A stretch of DNA of 64,000 nt from Mucilaginibacter agri. GTDB taxonomy: Bacteria > Bacteroidota > Bacteroidia > Sphingobacteriales > Sphingobacteriaceae. The position numbers and the translations under genes are program-made. The stretch lies in the NCBI RefSeq assembly GCF_009928685.1, contig NZ_WWEO01000038.1, positions 62,001 through 126,000 on the forward strand, read 5' to 3'. The notes under the pieces were generated by a model, which was not told the origin of the DNA, did not search any database, and saw only the letters and a list, made by a program, of their open reading frames with translations. Shown here piece by piece: positions 63,974 to 64,000 of the stretch (position 1 is the stretch's first letter; each line of letters starts with the position of its first letter).

Positions 63974-64000
63974 TTATTCTTCCAACGTCGCCATCAAACC
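63974..64000 (-). CDS. Possible 3' end of a convergent gene (partial)
   Basis: On the minus strand the last bases read GLMATLEE followed by TAA at 63974-63976, about 20 bases beyond the bidirectional terminator. The position fits the end of a gene entering from the right, but eight codons cannot prove coding. Confidence 0.3.
   Translation of the reverse strand, partial: GLMATLEE

Overview
The window reads as chromosome of a Bacteroidota bacterium, most likely a Sphingobacteriaceae member such as Mucilaginibacter or Pedobacter (family placement is inference from gene content and style). Supporting signs: cargo proteins with type IX secretion (T9SS) sorting domains of both classes, a TamB/TamL pair with a lipoprotein TamA homologue, two-FtsX-domain permeases, a DUF1800/DUF1501 pair, a split transketolase, ATG starts without Shine-Dalgarno sequences, and many TAnnTTTG -7 promoter elements close to start codons. 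No rRNA, tRNA, CRISPR array, prophage or transposase gene is visible.

Layout. 1-14.7 kb: envelope genes and scattered metabolism (GNAT, FtsX permease, chitobiase-type GH20, ArnT-like glycosyltransferase, Omp85-type barrel, TMEM220, rpiA, secreted PI-PLC-like protein, FadL-like barrel). 14.6-20.3 kb: dnaE, a DHA2 exporter and a CYTH protein. 20.3-28 kb: tamB-tamL operon behind an inverted-repeat-rich leader. 28-30.5 kb: cupin DUF985, then an mdaB/ygiN-like quinone pair divergent from a LysR regulator. 30.5-38 kb: T9SS cargo, DUF6896 protein, TPR histidine kinase, a 0.5-kb intergenic region with a duplicated hairpin element, gyrB. 38-44.4 kb: OmpH/Skp-like lipoprotein, DUF1800/DUF1501, guanine deaminase, thioredoxin, DUF58. 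44.4-52.7 kb: an OmpR-type two-component system, a GH130 enzyme, a RES/Xre toxin-antitoxin module and two GT4 glycosyltransferases. 52.8-61.1 kb: a minus-strand run with a class III aminotransferase, an ECF sigma / repeat-bearing putative anti-sigma / LTxxE periplasmic operon, split transketolase, Bcp, M23 peptidase and FAH hydrolase. 61.2-64 kb: a minimal T9SS-A protein and the potassium transporter Kup.

Most genes are familiar. The material that deserves attention lies between and inside them: at least four palindromic REP-like elements (38.8, 42.9, 48.2, 57.3 kb), two of which share the same 27-31-27 geometry; a duplicated hairpin plus 17-bp direct repeat ahead of the TPR kinase (35.7-35.9 kb); a putative anti-sigma factor carrying six copies of a 31-residue cytoplasmic repeat; and paired operator-like palindromes one pair of helical turns apart next to an apparently leaderless toxin-antitoxin promoter. 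I saw no clear large undescribed defence or biosynthetic system; the sigma/anti-sigma repeat and the GT4-GT4/GH130 locus are the best candidates for new biology.
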